The position numbers and the translations under genes were made by a program. DNA of 64,000 nucleotides from Candidatus Margulisiibacteriota bacterium (GTDB lineage: Bacteria; Margulisbacteria; WOR-1; JAKLHX01; JBAZKV01), in the NCBI GenBank assembly GCA_041650635.1, contig JBAZKV010000004.1, forward strand, positions 1-64,000, written 5' to 3'. The notes below the pieces were generated by a model. The model was given only the letters and a program-made list of their open reading frames with translations, had not been told where the DNA came from and ran no database searches. Numbering within the stretch: the stretch's first letter is position 1; every line of letters starts with the position of its first letter. Below, in pieces: positions 22,990 through 30,645 of this stretch.

Positions 22990-24438
22990 ATGAACGACCA
23001 AGCCAATGTGATGGGGCAGCCGGTTCCTTTATGGGAAAAAGAATATGAACTGCCGCTCCACATATACAGCGCCGCGCAAATAAGAAGAAATCTCAAAGCA
23101 TTCAAGAATATTTTTGCCGATAACTACCCAAAGGGTCGGGTCTGTTTTGCCGCAAAAGCATGTACACATCAGGAAACCCTGAGAATAGTCAATGAAGAAG
23201 GCTGCGGGGCCGATGTGGCCTCCTATAACGAGACAAGGTGCGCGCTTGAGGCCGGGATCCCGCCCGAAATGCTGGACCTTAACGGCAACTGCAAGGAAGA
23301 CTTTCTTATTAAAGATGCAATAAACAGGGGGATGAACATCGTTGCCGACAGCCTGGAAGAGTTTGAGAACATCTGTGCAATAGCCAAGACTCTAGGCAAA
23401 ACGCCCAGAGTCTTGCTCAGGATAAGCGGATACGAACTGGACGATATAACAGCGGACAGCTATTTTACTTCCGGTTTGTGGACAAAATTCGGGGTGCCTC
23501 TGCGCGATATCCCCGCCTTTATCGGAAGGCTTAAGAACTATCCTCAGATAGAATTTGCGGGGTTCCACACGCATATAGGCTCCCAGATCGCCCAGTTGGA
23601 GCCTTTTTTGGCAGTCCTTGGCAAGATGATAGAAATGTGCGGACTTATGAACTCGTCCGGCATACAATGTAAAGTCCTTAATCTTGGCGGTGGTTTCCCT
23701 GTAAGATATGTTGAAAAAGACACTTGGGATCATATTGTTCAAAGGATACGGAAGGGATATCTGGATGCGGAAGCAGGCGACCCCAAACATGTTTTTGTCT
23801 GGCACGACGGGCTCGCGGGGTTTACCACCGAGACCAACGCAAAAATACATCTTGAAAAATGGACTGGCGAGCGGTTTTATACTCCTTATCCCAAAGAAAA
23901 GATGCTGGAAGCCGTGCTTAAAGGGCAGGTCAAGGTAAACGGCAAGACAGTAAATGCGGTCAAAGCCCTGCAGGATATCGGAAGCCCGATGCTGACTATT
24001 GAGCCGGGCCGAGCCGTTGTTGAAGATGCGGGGATCACCCTTGCGAAAGTCAGCATTGTGCGAAAAGTCGCATATGAGCACGATCTGGTGACCATAGAAT
24101 TAGGCGTTACCAGCCACTGCGAATCTTTGCTTGAAAAGCCTGTGCGAAAGTGGGAGCTAGCGGATAAGTCCTTTAGCAATGACGATAGGCCTTTTGAGGC
24201 CTTTATCGGAGGCAACCTCTGCTTTTCCGGGGATATGATCTCAAAATATAAGGTCTTTTTGGAAAGAAAGCCTAAAAGAGGGGATGTTCTCATCATTTAT
24301 GACACGGGTGCCTATTCTTCTTCTCTTATGTCCGCCAACAGCAATTCATTCCCGCGGCCCGCGAGGGTGCTTGTTAAAGAGGACGGGACGAAGGTTGTGA
24401 TGAAGCATAGGGATAAGTTCGAGCAAATCTTTTCCTGA
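22990..24438 (+). CDS. LysA-like PLP-dependent decarboxylase
   Basis: 482-residue fold-III PLP enzyme related to diaminopimelate decarboxylase. The PLP Lys lies in CFAAKACTHQE, followed by HTHIGSQIAQLEPF, LNLGGGFPV, IEPGRAVVEDAG and the C-terminal barrel motifs GGNLCFSGDM and TGAYSSSLMSANSNSFPRPA. It is longer than typical LysA (about 420), with an insertion at about 255-330 before the EPGR motif, so the substrate may differ (meso-diaminopimelate or a related amino acid). A TATTAT at 22974-22979 lies 10 nt before the ATG and no Shine-Dalgarno is visible. It ends 3 nt from the convergent adenosyltransferase gene. Confidence 0.8.
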   Translation: MNDQANVMGQPVPLWEKEYELPLHIYSAAQIRRNLKAFKNIFADNYPKGRVCFAAKACTHQETLRIVNEEGCGADVASYNETRCALEAGIPPEMLDLNGNCKEDFLIKDAINRGMNIVADSLEEFENICAIAKTLGKTPRVLLRISGYELDDITADSYFTSGLWTKFGVPLRDIPAFIGRLKNYPQIEFAGFHTHIGSQIAQLEPFLAVLGKMIEMCGLMNSSGIQCKVLNLGGGFPVRYVEKDTWDHIVQRIRKGYLDAEAGDPKHVFVWHDGLAGFTTETNAKIHLEKWTGERFYTPYPKEKMLEAVLKGQVKVNGKTVNAVKALQDIGSPMLTIEPGRAVVEDAGITLAKVSIVRKVAYEHDLVTIELGVTSHCESLLEKPVRKWELADKSFSNDDRPFEAFIGGNLCFSGDMISKYKVFLERKPKRGDVLIIYDTGAYSSSLMSANSNSFPRPARVLVKEDGTKVVMKHRDKFEQIFS

Positions 24439-24441
24439 TAT

Positions 24442-24972
24442 CTACCAATCCAACCCCTCAATCCCTTTTTCCCCCTTGTCGTAATAATGTTTTATTTTCT
24501 GCATCCTGGTGATGAGGTCGACTTTTGTTGATATTTCCGGGGGCAGGATGCGGCCGGTCAATATTAAATGGGGGACGGCGCGCGATCCCGGTACGGGCAC
24601 GCGGCCGCGTGCCCCAACCAGATCAATTATATCCCCCATCGGCAACAACCCGGCCGCAACGGCATCTAATATCTCGTCCAGCACTATCAGAAAATATTTT
24701 CCGGAGGCGATCATCTGGTTTGCCATGGCAAGGCCTTCTTTGGCCTTTTTTATGTGAATATCTTTGGGCGCCCTGTCAAATACAAAGGTTTTGTCGCCGA
24801 CCAGGCGGATGTCTATATTTGAACCGGACAAATATTTATATTCCCCGGTTTTGTCGCTGCCCTTCAAAAATTGCAGGACCGCGACTTTTTTGCTGTGCCC
24901 CGCGGCGCGGAGCGCATGTCCAACCGCCGCAGAGGTCTTTCCTTCGCCGTCACCTATAAAGGCTAGGATCAT
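24442..24972 (-). CDS. Cob(I)alamin adenosyltransferase, CobO/BtuR type
   Basis: 176-residue ATP-dependent enzyme that attaches the adenosyl group to cobalamin. The P-loop GDGEGKTSAAVGHALRAAG is at the N-terminus. Further family blocks are VLQFLKG, LIVLDEILDAVAAGLL, LTGRILPPEI and the end motif KHYYDKGEKGIEGLDW. Residues about 119-128 (VGARGRVPV) derive from a 28-bp palindrome (24591-24618) inserted where relatives have a short RPEH-like segment, without breaking the frame. It lies 3 nt downstream of an adenosylcobalamin-dependent ribonucleotide reductase, so it makes the cofactor for its operon neighbour. Confidence 0.92.
   Translation of the reverse strand: MILAFIGDGEGKTSAAVGHALRAAGHSKKVAVLQFLKGSDKTGEYKYLSGSNIDIRLVGDKTFVFDRAPKDIHIKKAKEGLAMANQMIASGKYFLIVLDEILDAVAAGLLPMGDIIDLVGARGRVPVPGSRAVPHLILTGRILPPEISTKVDLITRMQKIKHYYDKGEKGIEGLDW
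24591..24618. repeat. 28-bp palindromic element, copy B (in cobO-type gene)
   Basis: 28 bp with a perfect 20-bp core (GGGCACGCGG/CCGCGTGCCC) and outer GTAC...CAAC ends that differ from copy A by one base on each side. On the coding strand it starts on a codon boundary and is read VGARGRVPV, the same phase as copies A and E (VGAxRxxPL pattern). Confidence 0.8.
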
Positions 24973-24975
24973 CTA

Positions 24976-27303
24976 TTACCAGCATTTAGAATAGCCGCAG
25001 GCCCTGCAGATTATACAGCCTTCGCTGAATTCGACCATGTTGCCGCATTCGGGGCACTCGGGACACATGCCCGGGTTCTTGTCCCTGCCGTCGTTTATCG
25101 GCATTGCGGCTCCGGCGTAAGCAATTGGCTCAGTCTCTAACGCAGCTGTTGCCACAACCGGGTCTACCAAAAGGGCGGGCTCGGATTCGGAAGCATCGCA
25201 GTGCTTGCCGTTGCCGTTGTGAAGGTATTTTTCTATCGTCTTTCCTATGGCATCAGGGCAGGACAAAACCATGCCGCCGTTAACCCATAGGGGTGACGGA
25301 CAGCGGATCCCTTTTATCTGTTTTACAATTGCCTCCCGCTCTATCCCGCACCTGAGGCAAAGTGAAATAAGCCGGCTGATAGCTTCGGACTGGGAGGCCG
25401 CACAGCCGCCGGATTTGCCCATCTTTGCAAAGATCTCGCAGAGCCCGGCCCCGTCCTCATTGACGGTTATATAAAGATTTCCGCAGCCGGTGCCGACCCG
25501 GATAGTTTTTCCTATGGTTTCGTTGGGCCGCTCGCGGGGAATGATCCCGTCCATTTTCTTTTCTTTGATCTTGGCGCTTTCAATGTTCAGGACCTGGGCT
25601 TCCCTGCTCTTGTCGCGGTATATGGTGATCCCTTTGCAGCCCTCCTTATAGGAGAACAGGTAGGAGTTCTTGACATCGTCCACTGTTGCCGACTGGCAAA
25701 AATTGACGGTTTTGGACACGGCGTTATCTACATATTTTTGGAATGCCGCCTGCATGCGGATGTGCCATTCCGCAGAAATGTCGTGGGCGGTGACAAAGAC
25801 CCTTTTAACATCGTCAGGCACCTCGTCAATGTCGTGTACGCCGCCTTTTTCGGCGATCTTTTTCATCAATTCTTCACTGTAAAATCCTCTTTCTATCGCA
25901 ACTTTTTTGAAGTGCGGATTTACTTCTACCATTTCCGTGTTGTCCATGACCCTTCTTATGTAGGAAATAGCGAACAAGGGCTCTACTCCCGAAGAACAGT
26001 TGGCAATAATGCTTATGGTGCCGGCAGGGGCAATTGTTGTTGTGGTGGCATTCCTGTATTTGGGGCCGTTCTGTATATCGTAAATGCTGCCCTTGAAGTT
26101 GGCGAACACGCCCCTTTCTTCGGCAAGTTTTGATGACACCTTTTTGCTTTCTTCCTGTATGAACTTCATCACTTTCTCGCCGATAGCCACCGCTTTTTTG
26201 GTGTTGTAAGGGATCTTGAGCATAATTAGCATGTCGGCAAAGCCCATCACGCCCAGACCGATCTTTCGGTTGGACTTTGTGGTTTCTTCGATCTTTTTAA
26301 GCGGATATTTGTTCATTTCTATCACATTGTCAAGAAAGCGGGTCGCAAGATGGATGGTCCTTCTCAGCTTGTCCCAGTCTATATCCGCATGGCCGGCTTC
26401 ATGAAAGCGCACCATTTTGCTAAGGTTGATGGAGCCCAAATTGCAGGATTCATAAGAAAGCAAGGGCTGCTCCCCGCAAGGATTCGTGGCCTCTATCTCT
26501 CCGACCAATGGGGTCGGGTTGAAAGCGTTAAGACGGTCTATAAAGACTATGCCGGGGTCCCCGTTCTTCCAGGCCATTTCTGTTATAAGGTCGAACACCT
26601 CTCTTGCGCTGAGCTGCTTCACTTTTTCTTTTGTTCTGGGGTTGATAAGGTCATACATCCTGCCGTCCTCTACCGCGTCCATGAACTCGTCAGTTACGGC
26701 GACTGAGATATTGAAGTTGTTTATTTTGCTGTTGTCCCTTTTGCAGGTTATAAAATCAAGGATGTCGGGATGGTCGACCCTCAAAATACCCATGTTTGCG
26801 CCCCTGCGGGTCCCTCCCTGTTTTACGGCTTCGGTCGCGGCGTCAAAAACGGTCATAAAGGACACAGGGCCGGAAGAGATCCCCTTTGTGGTCATCACCA
26901 TATCGTCTTTTGGCCTGAGGCTGGAAAAAGAAAAGCCTGTGCCGCCGCCGCTCTTGTGTATAAGGGCCGTCTCTTTTACTGTTTCAAAGATGTCTTCAAG
27001 CGAGTCCTTTATTGGGAGAACAAAACAGGCGGAGAGCTGCTGGAGCTCCCTGCCGGCGTTCATGAGCGTCGGGGAGTTCGGTAAAAACTCAAGGGCGGTC
27101 ATCATCCTGAAGAATTCCTCTTCGTACCTTTTGGCTTCGATGGAGGAGGAGAACTTTGCCTCCGCGGAAGAAATATTTTCCGCAACCCTCTTGAAAAGAT
27201 CTCCCGGTTTTTCCACGATATTGCCCTTTTTATCGCGCTTAAGATACCTTTTTTCCAGCACCTTTATCGAATTTTCGGACAGGTTCAGCTCTTCTTTTGG
27301 CAT
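24976..27303 (-). CDS. nrdJ: Adenosylcobalamin-dependent (class II) ribonucleotide reductase
   Basis: 775-residue enzyme reducing ribonucleotides to deoxyribonucleotides with B12 as radical source. The active-site motif NPCGEQPLLSYESC is at 274-278 onward (Asn, Cys, Glu), and one redox Cys is near 93 (SACFVLP). The glycine-rich HKSGGGTGFSFSSLRP and GVMGFADMLI are typical. After the barrel comes a TSCPD domain (GCGNLYITVNEDG, about 610-700) and a C-terminal zinc-ribbon-like tail (CPECPECG...CIICRACGYSKC) that delivers electrons. It is co-directional with nrdR upstream and the adenosyltransferase downstream. Confidence 0.96.
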   Translation of the reverse strand: MPKEELNLSENSIKVLEKRYLKRDKKGNIVEKPGDLFKRVAENISSAEAKFSSSIEAKRYEEEFFRMMTALEFLPNSPTLMNAGRELQQLSACFVLPIKDSLEDIFETVKETALIHKSGGGTGFSFSSLRPKDDMVMTTKGISSGPVSFMTVFDAATEAVKQGGTRRGANMGILRVDHPDILDFITCKRDNSKINNFNISVAVTDEFMDAVEDGRMYDLINPRTKEKVKQLSAREVFDLITEMAWKNGDPGIVFIDRLNAFNPTPLVGEIEATNPCGEQPLLSYESCNLGSINLSKMVRFHEAGHADIDWDKLRRTIHLATRFLDNVIEMNKYPLKKIEETTKSNRKIGLGVMGFADMLIMLKIPYNTKKAVAIGEKVMKFIQEESKKVSSKLAEERGVFANFKGSIYDIQNGPKYRNATTTTIAPAGTISIIANCSSGVEPLFAISYIRRVMDNTEMVEVNPHFKKVAIERGFYSEELMKKIAEKGGVHDIDEVPDDVKRVFVTAHDISAEWHIRMQAAFQKYVDNAVSKTVNFCQSATVDDVKNSYLFSYKEGCKGITIYRDKSREAQVLNIESAKIKEKKMDGIIPRERPNETIGKTIRVGTGCGNLYITVNEDGAGLCEIFAKMGKSGGCAASQSEAISRLISLCLRCGIEREAIVKQIKGIRCPSPLWVNGGMVLSCPDAIGKTIEKYLHNGNGKHCDASESEPALLVDPVVATAALETEPIAYAGAAMPINDGRDKNPGMCPECPECGNMVEFSEGCIICRACGYSKCW

Positions 27304-27329
27304 TGCAGCCTTCCTCCTTTATTTGGGGA

Positions 27330-27776
27330 TCAAGACAGTGTTTTTATCTCTTTAACAAAATCCGAGACGCTTTCGAACTGGCGGTAGACCGAGGCAAATC
27401 TGACATAAGCCACTTTGTCAAGCTTTTGAAGTTTGTCCATCACTATCCCGCCTATGTTGACCGTTGACACTTCTCTTCCGTATTCCGAATACAGATACTT
27501 CTCGACCTCGTCCGCGATCTGTTCCACATCTTCCATTCTTACGGGCCTTTTTTCGCAGGCTTTCAAGATCCCGGAGGCCAGCTTTTCTCTGTCATAGGGC
27601 TGGCGGGTCCCATCCTTTTTCATTACATAAAGAGGCCTTTCTTCCACTCTTTCGTAGGATGTGAATCTGGCCCTGCAGGACAGGCATTCTCTTCTTCTTC
27701 TGACCGAGGAGCCCTCGCCTATGGTCCTTGATTCAATTACTTTATCTTCATCTTTTCCGCAGGCGGGGCATTTCAT
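27330..27776 (-). CDS. nrdR: Transcriptional repressor NrdR
   Basis: 148-residue regulator of ribonucleotide reductase genes that senses ATP/dATP. The N-terminal zinc ribbon (CPACGKDEDKVIESRT...CLSCRARFTSYERVE) binds DNA, and the ATP-cone follows (VMKKDGTRQPYDREKLASGILKACEKRPV). The family length is standard. It lies directly upstream of nrdJ (26-bp gap) and downstream of a promoter whose spacer is a palindrome (27825-27844), consistent with autoregulation of an nrdR-nrdJ-cobO operon. Confidence 0.97.
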   Translation of the reverse strand: MKCPACGKDEDKVIESRTIGEGSSVRRRRECLSCRARFTSYERVEERPLYVMKKDGTRQPYDREKLASGILKACEKRPVRMEDVEQIADEVEKYLYSEYGREVSTVNIGGIVMDKLQKLDKVAYVRFASVYRQFESVSDFVKEIKTLS

Positions 27777-27816
27777 CCTTTAACCTCCCAAAACCCTTTA
27801 TTTAGCGCGGAATTGA

Positions 27817-27847
27817 AGTATATCACACCACATATGTGGGGTGTCAA
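27817..27847 (-). promoter_or_regulatory. nrdR operon promoter with operator palindrome in the spacer
   Basis: On the minus strand, -35 TTGACA (27842-27847) and -10 TATACT (27817-27822) are separated by 19 bp. The spacer carries the palindrome CCACATATGTGG (27828-27839), extended outward to CACA/GGTG with one mismatch. A repressor bound here would block RNA polymerase. The sequence differs in phase from the E. coli-type NrdR box (ACAC..ATAT..GTGT), so assignment to NrdR rests on position. Confidence 0.6.
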
Positions 27848-27876
27848 TAGGGGTTTTTACAACTTGAAAAAGCCTG

Positions 27877-29649
27877 TCAGGCGCAGCAATAACCGGCGGC
27901 AGATCCTCCGGAAAAGTCGCTCTCAACCACAACTCTTCCAGTGTCTTCCGGCTTAATACAGAGCTCCTTTTCCTTTTTGCATCCGCTTCTAAAAACGGTA
28001 ATGCCCTTGCATTTCAATTTGTGGGAAAGCAAAAAAATGTCCCGTACATCTTCTTTTGTCGCGCCAGGTAAAAGGTTGACCGTCTTTGACACTCCGCCGT
28101 CGGTGTATTTTTGGAAGGCTGCTGCCATGCTCACATGCCAGTGCGCCGGGATATCGAGACCCCTTGCGAAGAGAGCTTTGATATTGTCAGACATACCCTC
28201 AAGGCAGGAAACGCTTCCTTCGTTCAAGAGTATGGACTTGATGGTGTCGCTGCTCCAAAATCCGCCCTTTTTTGCGGCCTGTTCGAACATGGTATTATGC
28301 TCGGTCACTTCTTCTTTACCTCCCAATTGCCTTGCCCAGGCCACGGCAAAGATGGGCTCTATTCCGCTGGAGCACCCCGCGATGATGCTGAGCGCCCCGG
28401 TTGGCGCAACAGTGGCGACAGAAGCGTTGCGCAGCGCCTTGAATTTGTTCCTGTATATGCTTTCCTTGAATGCGGGGAATGAGCCCCTGATCTTTCCTAG
28501 TTCTTCGGAAGCGGAACGGCCTTCTTCCTGGACGAACTTCATTATCTTTTCGGCAAGAGCGACCGCTTTCTGTGAAGAATAGGGGAGCCCCAGTTTTATC
28601 AGCAGGTCGGCAAACCCCATTATCCCCAGGCCTATCTTTCTAGAGGCTTTTGTCGCTTCTTCTATTTGGGGCAGGGGATATTTTGAGGCATCAATGAGGT
28701 CATCGAGGAATCTTACCGCCAGATGAACGGTGTCCCCGAGTTTTTTGAAATCAACGCCGTCCCCTTTGGCAAACTCGCAGATAGCTATCGAGCCAAGAAC
28801 ACAGGCCTCGTAAGGAAGCAGGGGCTGTTCGCCGCATGGATTGGTGGCTTCTATCCTCCCCAGTTTAGGCAGAGGATTGTCCCGGTTTATCCTGTCGGCA
28901 AAAAGCACCCCCGGGTCGCCGCTTTCCCAGGCATTTTCTACCAGCTTAAGGAACAGTTCGTGAGCGTCCTTTCTTGCGCAGGGCTTTTTTGTCCTCGGGT
29001 CAATTACCGGATAGCTGCCGCCCTTTTTAAGGGAAGCCATGAACTTGTCGCTTATGAGCACCGACAGATTAAAGTTGGTCAAAGAGGCGCGGCCTTTTTT
29101 GGCCTCGATAAATTCAATGATGTCCGGATGGTCGAATGGAAGAATGCCCATATTAGCGCCTCTGCGCCTGCCGCCCTGCCTAACGGTGTCTGCGGCGGCA
29201 TCAAAAAGCCGCATAAAGGATACCGGGCCCGAGGACACCCCGTGAGTGCGTTTTACTATATCGCCTTTTTTCCTGAGCCCGCCGAAGTTGAAGCCCGTGC
29301 CTCCCCCGCTCTGGTGTATCAGCGCGGCGCTCCTTAGGCAGTCAAATATCGAGGAGAGGCTATCTTCTACGGGAAGGACAAAACAAGCCATCAGCTGTCC
29401 AATGTCCGTGCCGGCATTCATAAGAGCAGGAGAATTGGGCAGGAACAGCCCGTCGCACATAAGTTCGGCAAAGCGGCGCTCGAGCTGTTTTCGTTGTAAG
29501 GCCTGGCAGTAGAGGGCTTCGGCTCCCGCAGCCGCTTTAGCCGCTCTTTGGAACAACTGCTGAGGGGTTTCGCACACTTTCCCGTTCTTATCCCTGAGGA
29601 GATATCTGTTCTTCAGCAGCGCTTCGGCGCTTTTGGATAGTTTCTTCAT
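27877..29649 (-). CDS. Second class II ribonucleotide reductase, short form
   Basis: 590-residue paralogue of the neighbouring NrdJ. The active-site NPCGEQPLLPYEAC (270-274), MACFVLP, HQSGGGTGFNFGGLR and GIMGFADLLIKLG are all kept, so it looks catalytic. It lacks the TSCPD domain and the zinc-ribbon tail and instead ends GGSAAGYCCA, a Cys pair that could be the redox tail. It has its own promoter-like site (TACAAT at 29666-29671, TTACAA-complement -35 at 29690-29695). Two full reductases in tandem are unusual; the pair may differ in substrate, reductant (glutaredoxin lies upstream) or regulation. Confidence 0.93.
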   Translation of the reverse strand: MKKLSKSAEALLKNRYLLRDKNGKVCETPQQLFQRAAKAAAGAEALYCQALQRKQLERRFAELMCDGLFLPNSPALMNAGTDIGQLMACFVLPVEDSLSSIFDCLRSAALIHQSGGGTGFNFGGLRKKGDIVKRTHGVSSGPVSFMRLFDAAADTVRQGGRRRGANMGILPFDHPDIIEFIEAKKGRASLTNFNLSVLISDKFMASLKKGGSYPVIDPRTKKPCARKDAHELFLKLVENAWESGDPGVLFADRINRDNPLPKLGRIEATNPCGEQPLLPYEACVLGSIAICEFAKGDGVDFKKLGDTVHLAVRFLDDLIDASKYPLPQIEEATKASRKIGLGIMGFADLLIKLGLPYSSQKAVALAEKIMKFVQEEGRSASEELGKIRGSFPAFKESIYRNKFKALRNASVATVAPTGALSIIAGCSSGIEPIFAVAWARQLGGKEEVTEHNTMFEQAAKKGGFWSSDTIKSILLNEGSVSCLEGMSDNIKALFARGLDIPAHWHVSMAAAFQKYTDGGVSKTVNLLPGATKEDVRDIFLLSHKLKCKGITVFRSGCKKEKELCIKPEDTGRVVVESDFSGGSAAGYCCA

Positions 29650-29665
29650 GCCGAAAGTTGATGGG

Positions 29666-29695
29666 ATTGTAGCACAAAGAGGCCGAAAATTACAA
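29666..29695 (-). promoter_or_regulatory. Candidate promoter of the short class II reductase
   Basis: Minus-strand extended -10 TGCTACAAT (hexamer 29666-29671) and -35 TTGTAA (29690-29695) with an 18-bp spacer. The -10 box ends 16 nt before the ATG of the reductase gene. Confidence 0.4.
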
Positions 29696-29932
29696 GGAAA
29701 GATCGCCGGACAGCGCCTGCGCTATCTTTGTCCTGTCAAAGCCCAGGATCAATTTTCCGTCTATATCTATGACCGGGACCCCTGTCTGTCCCGTCATCTC
29801 TATAAGGCGCTTTGCGGCAGTGTTGTCCTCAAGAACATTGAATTCCTCAAAATCCAGCCCTTTTTCATTAAAGAACCGTTTTGCCTGCTGGCAGAACGGG
29901 CACAGGGGGGAAGAATATATGCGGATCGGCAC
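29690..29932 (-). CDS. Glutaredoxin-like protein
   Basis: 80-residue thioredoxin-fold disulfide reductase with active site CPFC (residues 11-14), the cis-Pro segment TGVPVIDIDGK and the GFDRTKI end typical of NrdH/Grx proteins. It starts with GTG at 29932, which shares one base with the ferredoxin stop (TAGTG), so the two are translationally coupled. Its position directly upstream of a ribonucleotide reductase suggests that it reduces that enzyme, as NrdH does for class Ib enzymes; that role is inferred. Confidence 0.9.
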   Translation of the reverse strand: MPIRIYSSPLCPFCQQAKRFFNEKGLDFEEFNVLEDNTAAKRLIEMTGQTGVPVIDIDGKLILGFDRTKIAQALSGDLSL

Positions 29933-30102
29933 TATTCTTTTATGATGGCATTCACCGGGCAGGCCTCAACGCACTTTCCGCAGTCGGTGCACTTGGCCGG
30001 GTCTATAGTATAAATAGGGTCACCGGAAGCGATCGCCTGTACGGGGCACTCCGGCTCGCAGCTTCCGCAGGCTATGCAGGAATCCTGTATTTTGTGTGAC
30101 AT
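29932..30102 (-). CDS. 2[4Fe-4S] ferredoxin
   Basis: 56-residue low-potential electron carrier with two complete clusters: CIACGSCEPECP and CTDCGKCVEACP. The protein starts MSHKIQDSC and follows a GGGAGG ribosome-binding site. It lies between the hydrogenase operon and the glutaredoxin/reductase genes and overlaps the glutaredoxin start by 1 nt. It could exchange electrons with the hydrogenase, but the 75-bp gap and a possible separate promoter leave that open. Confidence 0.95.
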   Translation of the reverse strand: MSHKIQDSCIACGSCEPECPVQAIASGDPIYTIDPAKCTDCGKCVEACPVNAIIKE

Positions 30103-30177
30103 GATAATACCTCCCTAAAATTTCAACAAAGACCATTCTACACCATGGGTGATTTTCTGACAATAGGGGCAGGCGCC

Positions 30178-30645
30178 TTATAAATGATCCAGATGTTTAA
30201 TGATATCGTCCGCGTAGCTTTCAAGTTTTTCGGCCAGCCTTTGCGAAAGCCCGCCGCCAAAGGACACATCCTCAACCTGTATGCCTGCCGCAATGATCTC
30301 CGTTTTAAGCTCAAGGCTTTTTGACAGGGCCAGTAGCTGGCCAAGGTCTATCTGGTGGGTAGAAGACAGGTCCTCTTTGATGTTTTGCGCTTCTATTTCT
30401 TTGAGCCCGAAGATCTTCAACTGTCCCGGGCGCAGGCCAGCATTGATGCCGTCAATGATAAGGGCTCTTTTATATCCTGACAGCCTGTTTATAAGGTCTA
30501 TAGCGGAGGTCCCCAGGTCAAAATAATCGAATCTGCCGTCATCGCGCTTGCGCAGCCTATCAAGTACGGCTATCCCGATGCCGTCGTCTTTTCTCAACGG
30601 GTTGCCTATGCCTATTACGGCGGTCCGGTCAGATGAATTTGACAT
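30178..30645 (-). CDS. [NiFe]-hydrogenase maturation endopeptidase
   Basis: 155-residue HycI/HyaD-type protease that removes the C-terminal tail of the hydrogenase large subunit after nickel insertion. The motif VIGIGNPLRKDDGIGIAVL is diagnostic, and the Asp in LIIDGINAG matches the second nickel-sensing acid. The start at 30645 (MSNSSDRTAVIG) is preferred because the residues upstream are low-complexity and lie inside the large-subunit gene, with which it overlaps by 17 bp. Its substrate tail, the residues after DPCISCSTH in the large subunit, is directly upstream. Confidence 0.92.
   Translation of the reverse strand: MSNSSDRTAVIGIGNPLRKDDGIGIAVLDRLRKRDDGRFDYFDLGTSAIDLINRLSGYKRALIIDGINAGLRPGQLKIFGLKEIEAQNIKEDLSSTHQIDLGQLLALSKSLELKTEIIAAGIQVEDVSFGGGLSQRLAEKLESYADDIIKHLDHL

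Noticed and set aside
27825..27844. Exact textbook NrdR box
   Set aside because: The palindrome is centred differently from ACAC(T/A)ATAT..GTGT and is single, not paired; reported only as an operator of likely NrdR function.
30147..30178. Possible sixth 28-bp palindrome (ATAGGGGCAGGCGCC) before the hydrogenase protease stop
   Set aside because: Symmetry and length do not match the family; only a short GGCGCC palindrome is present.
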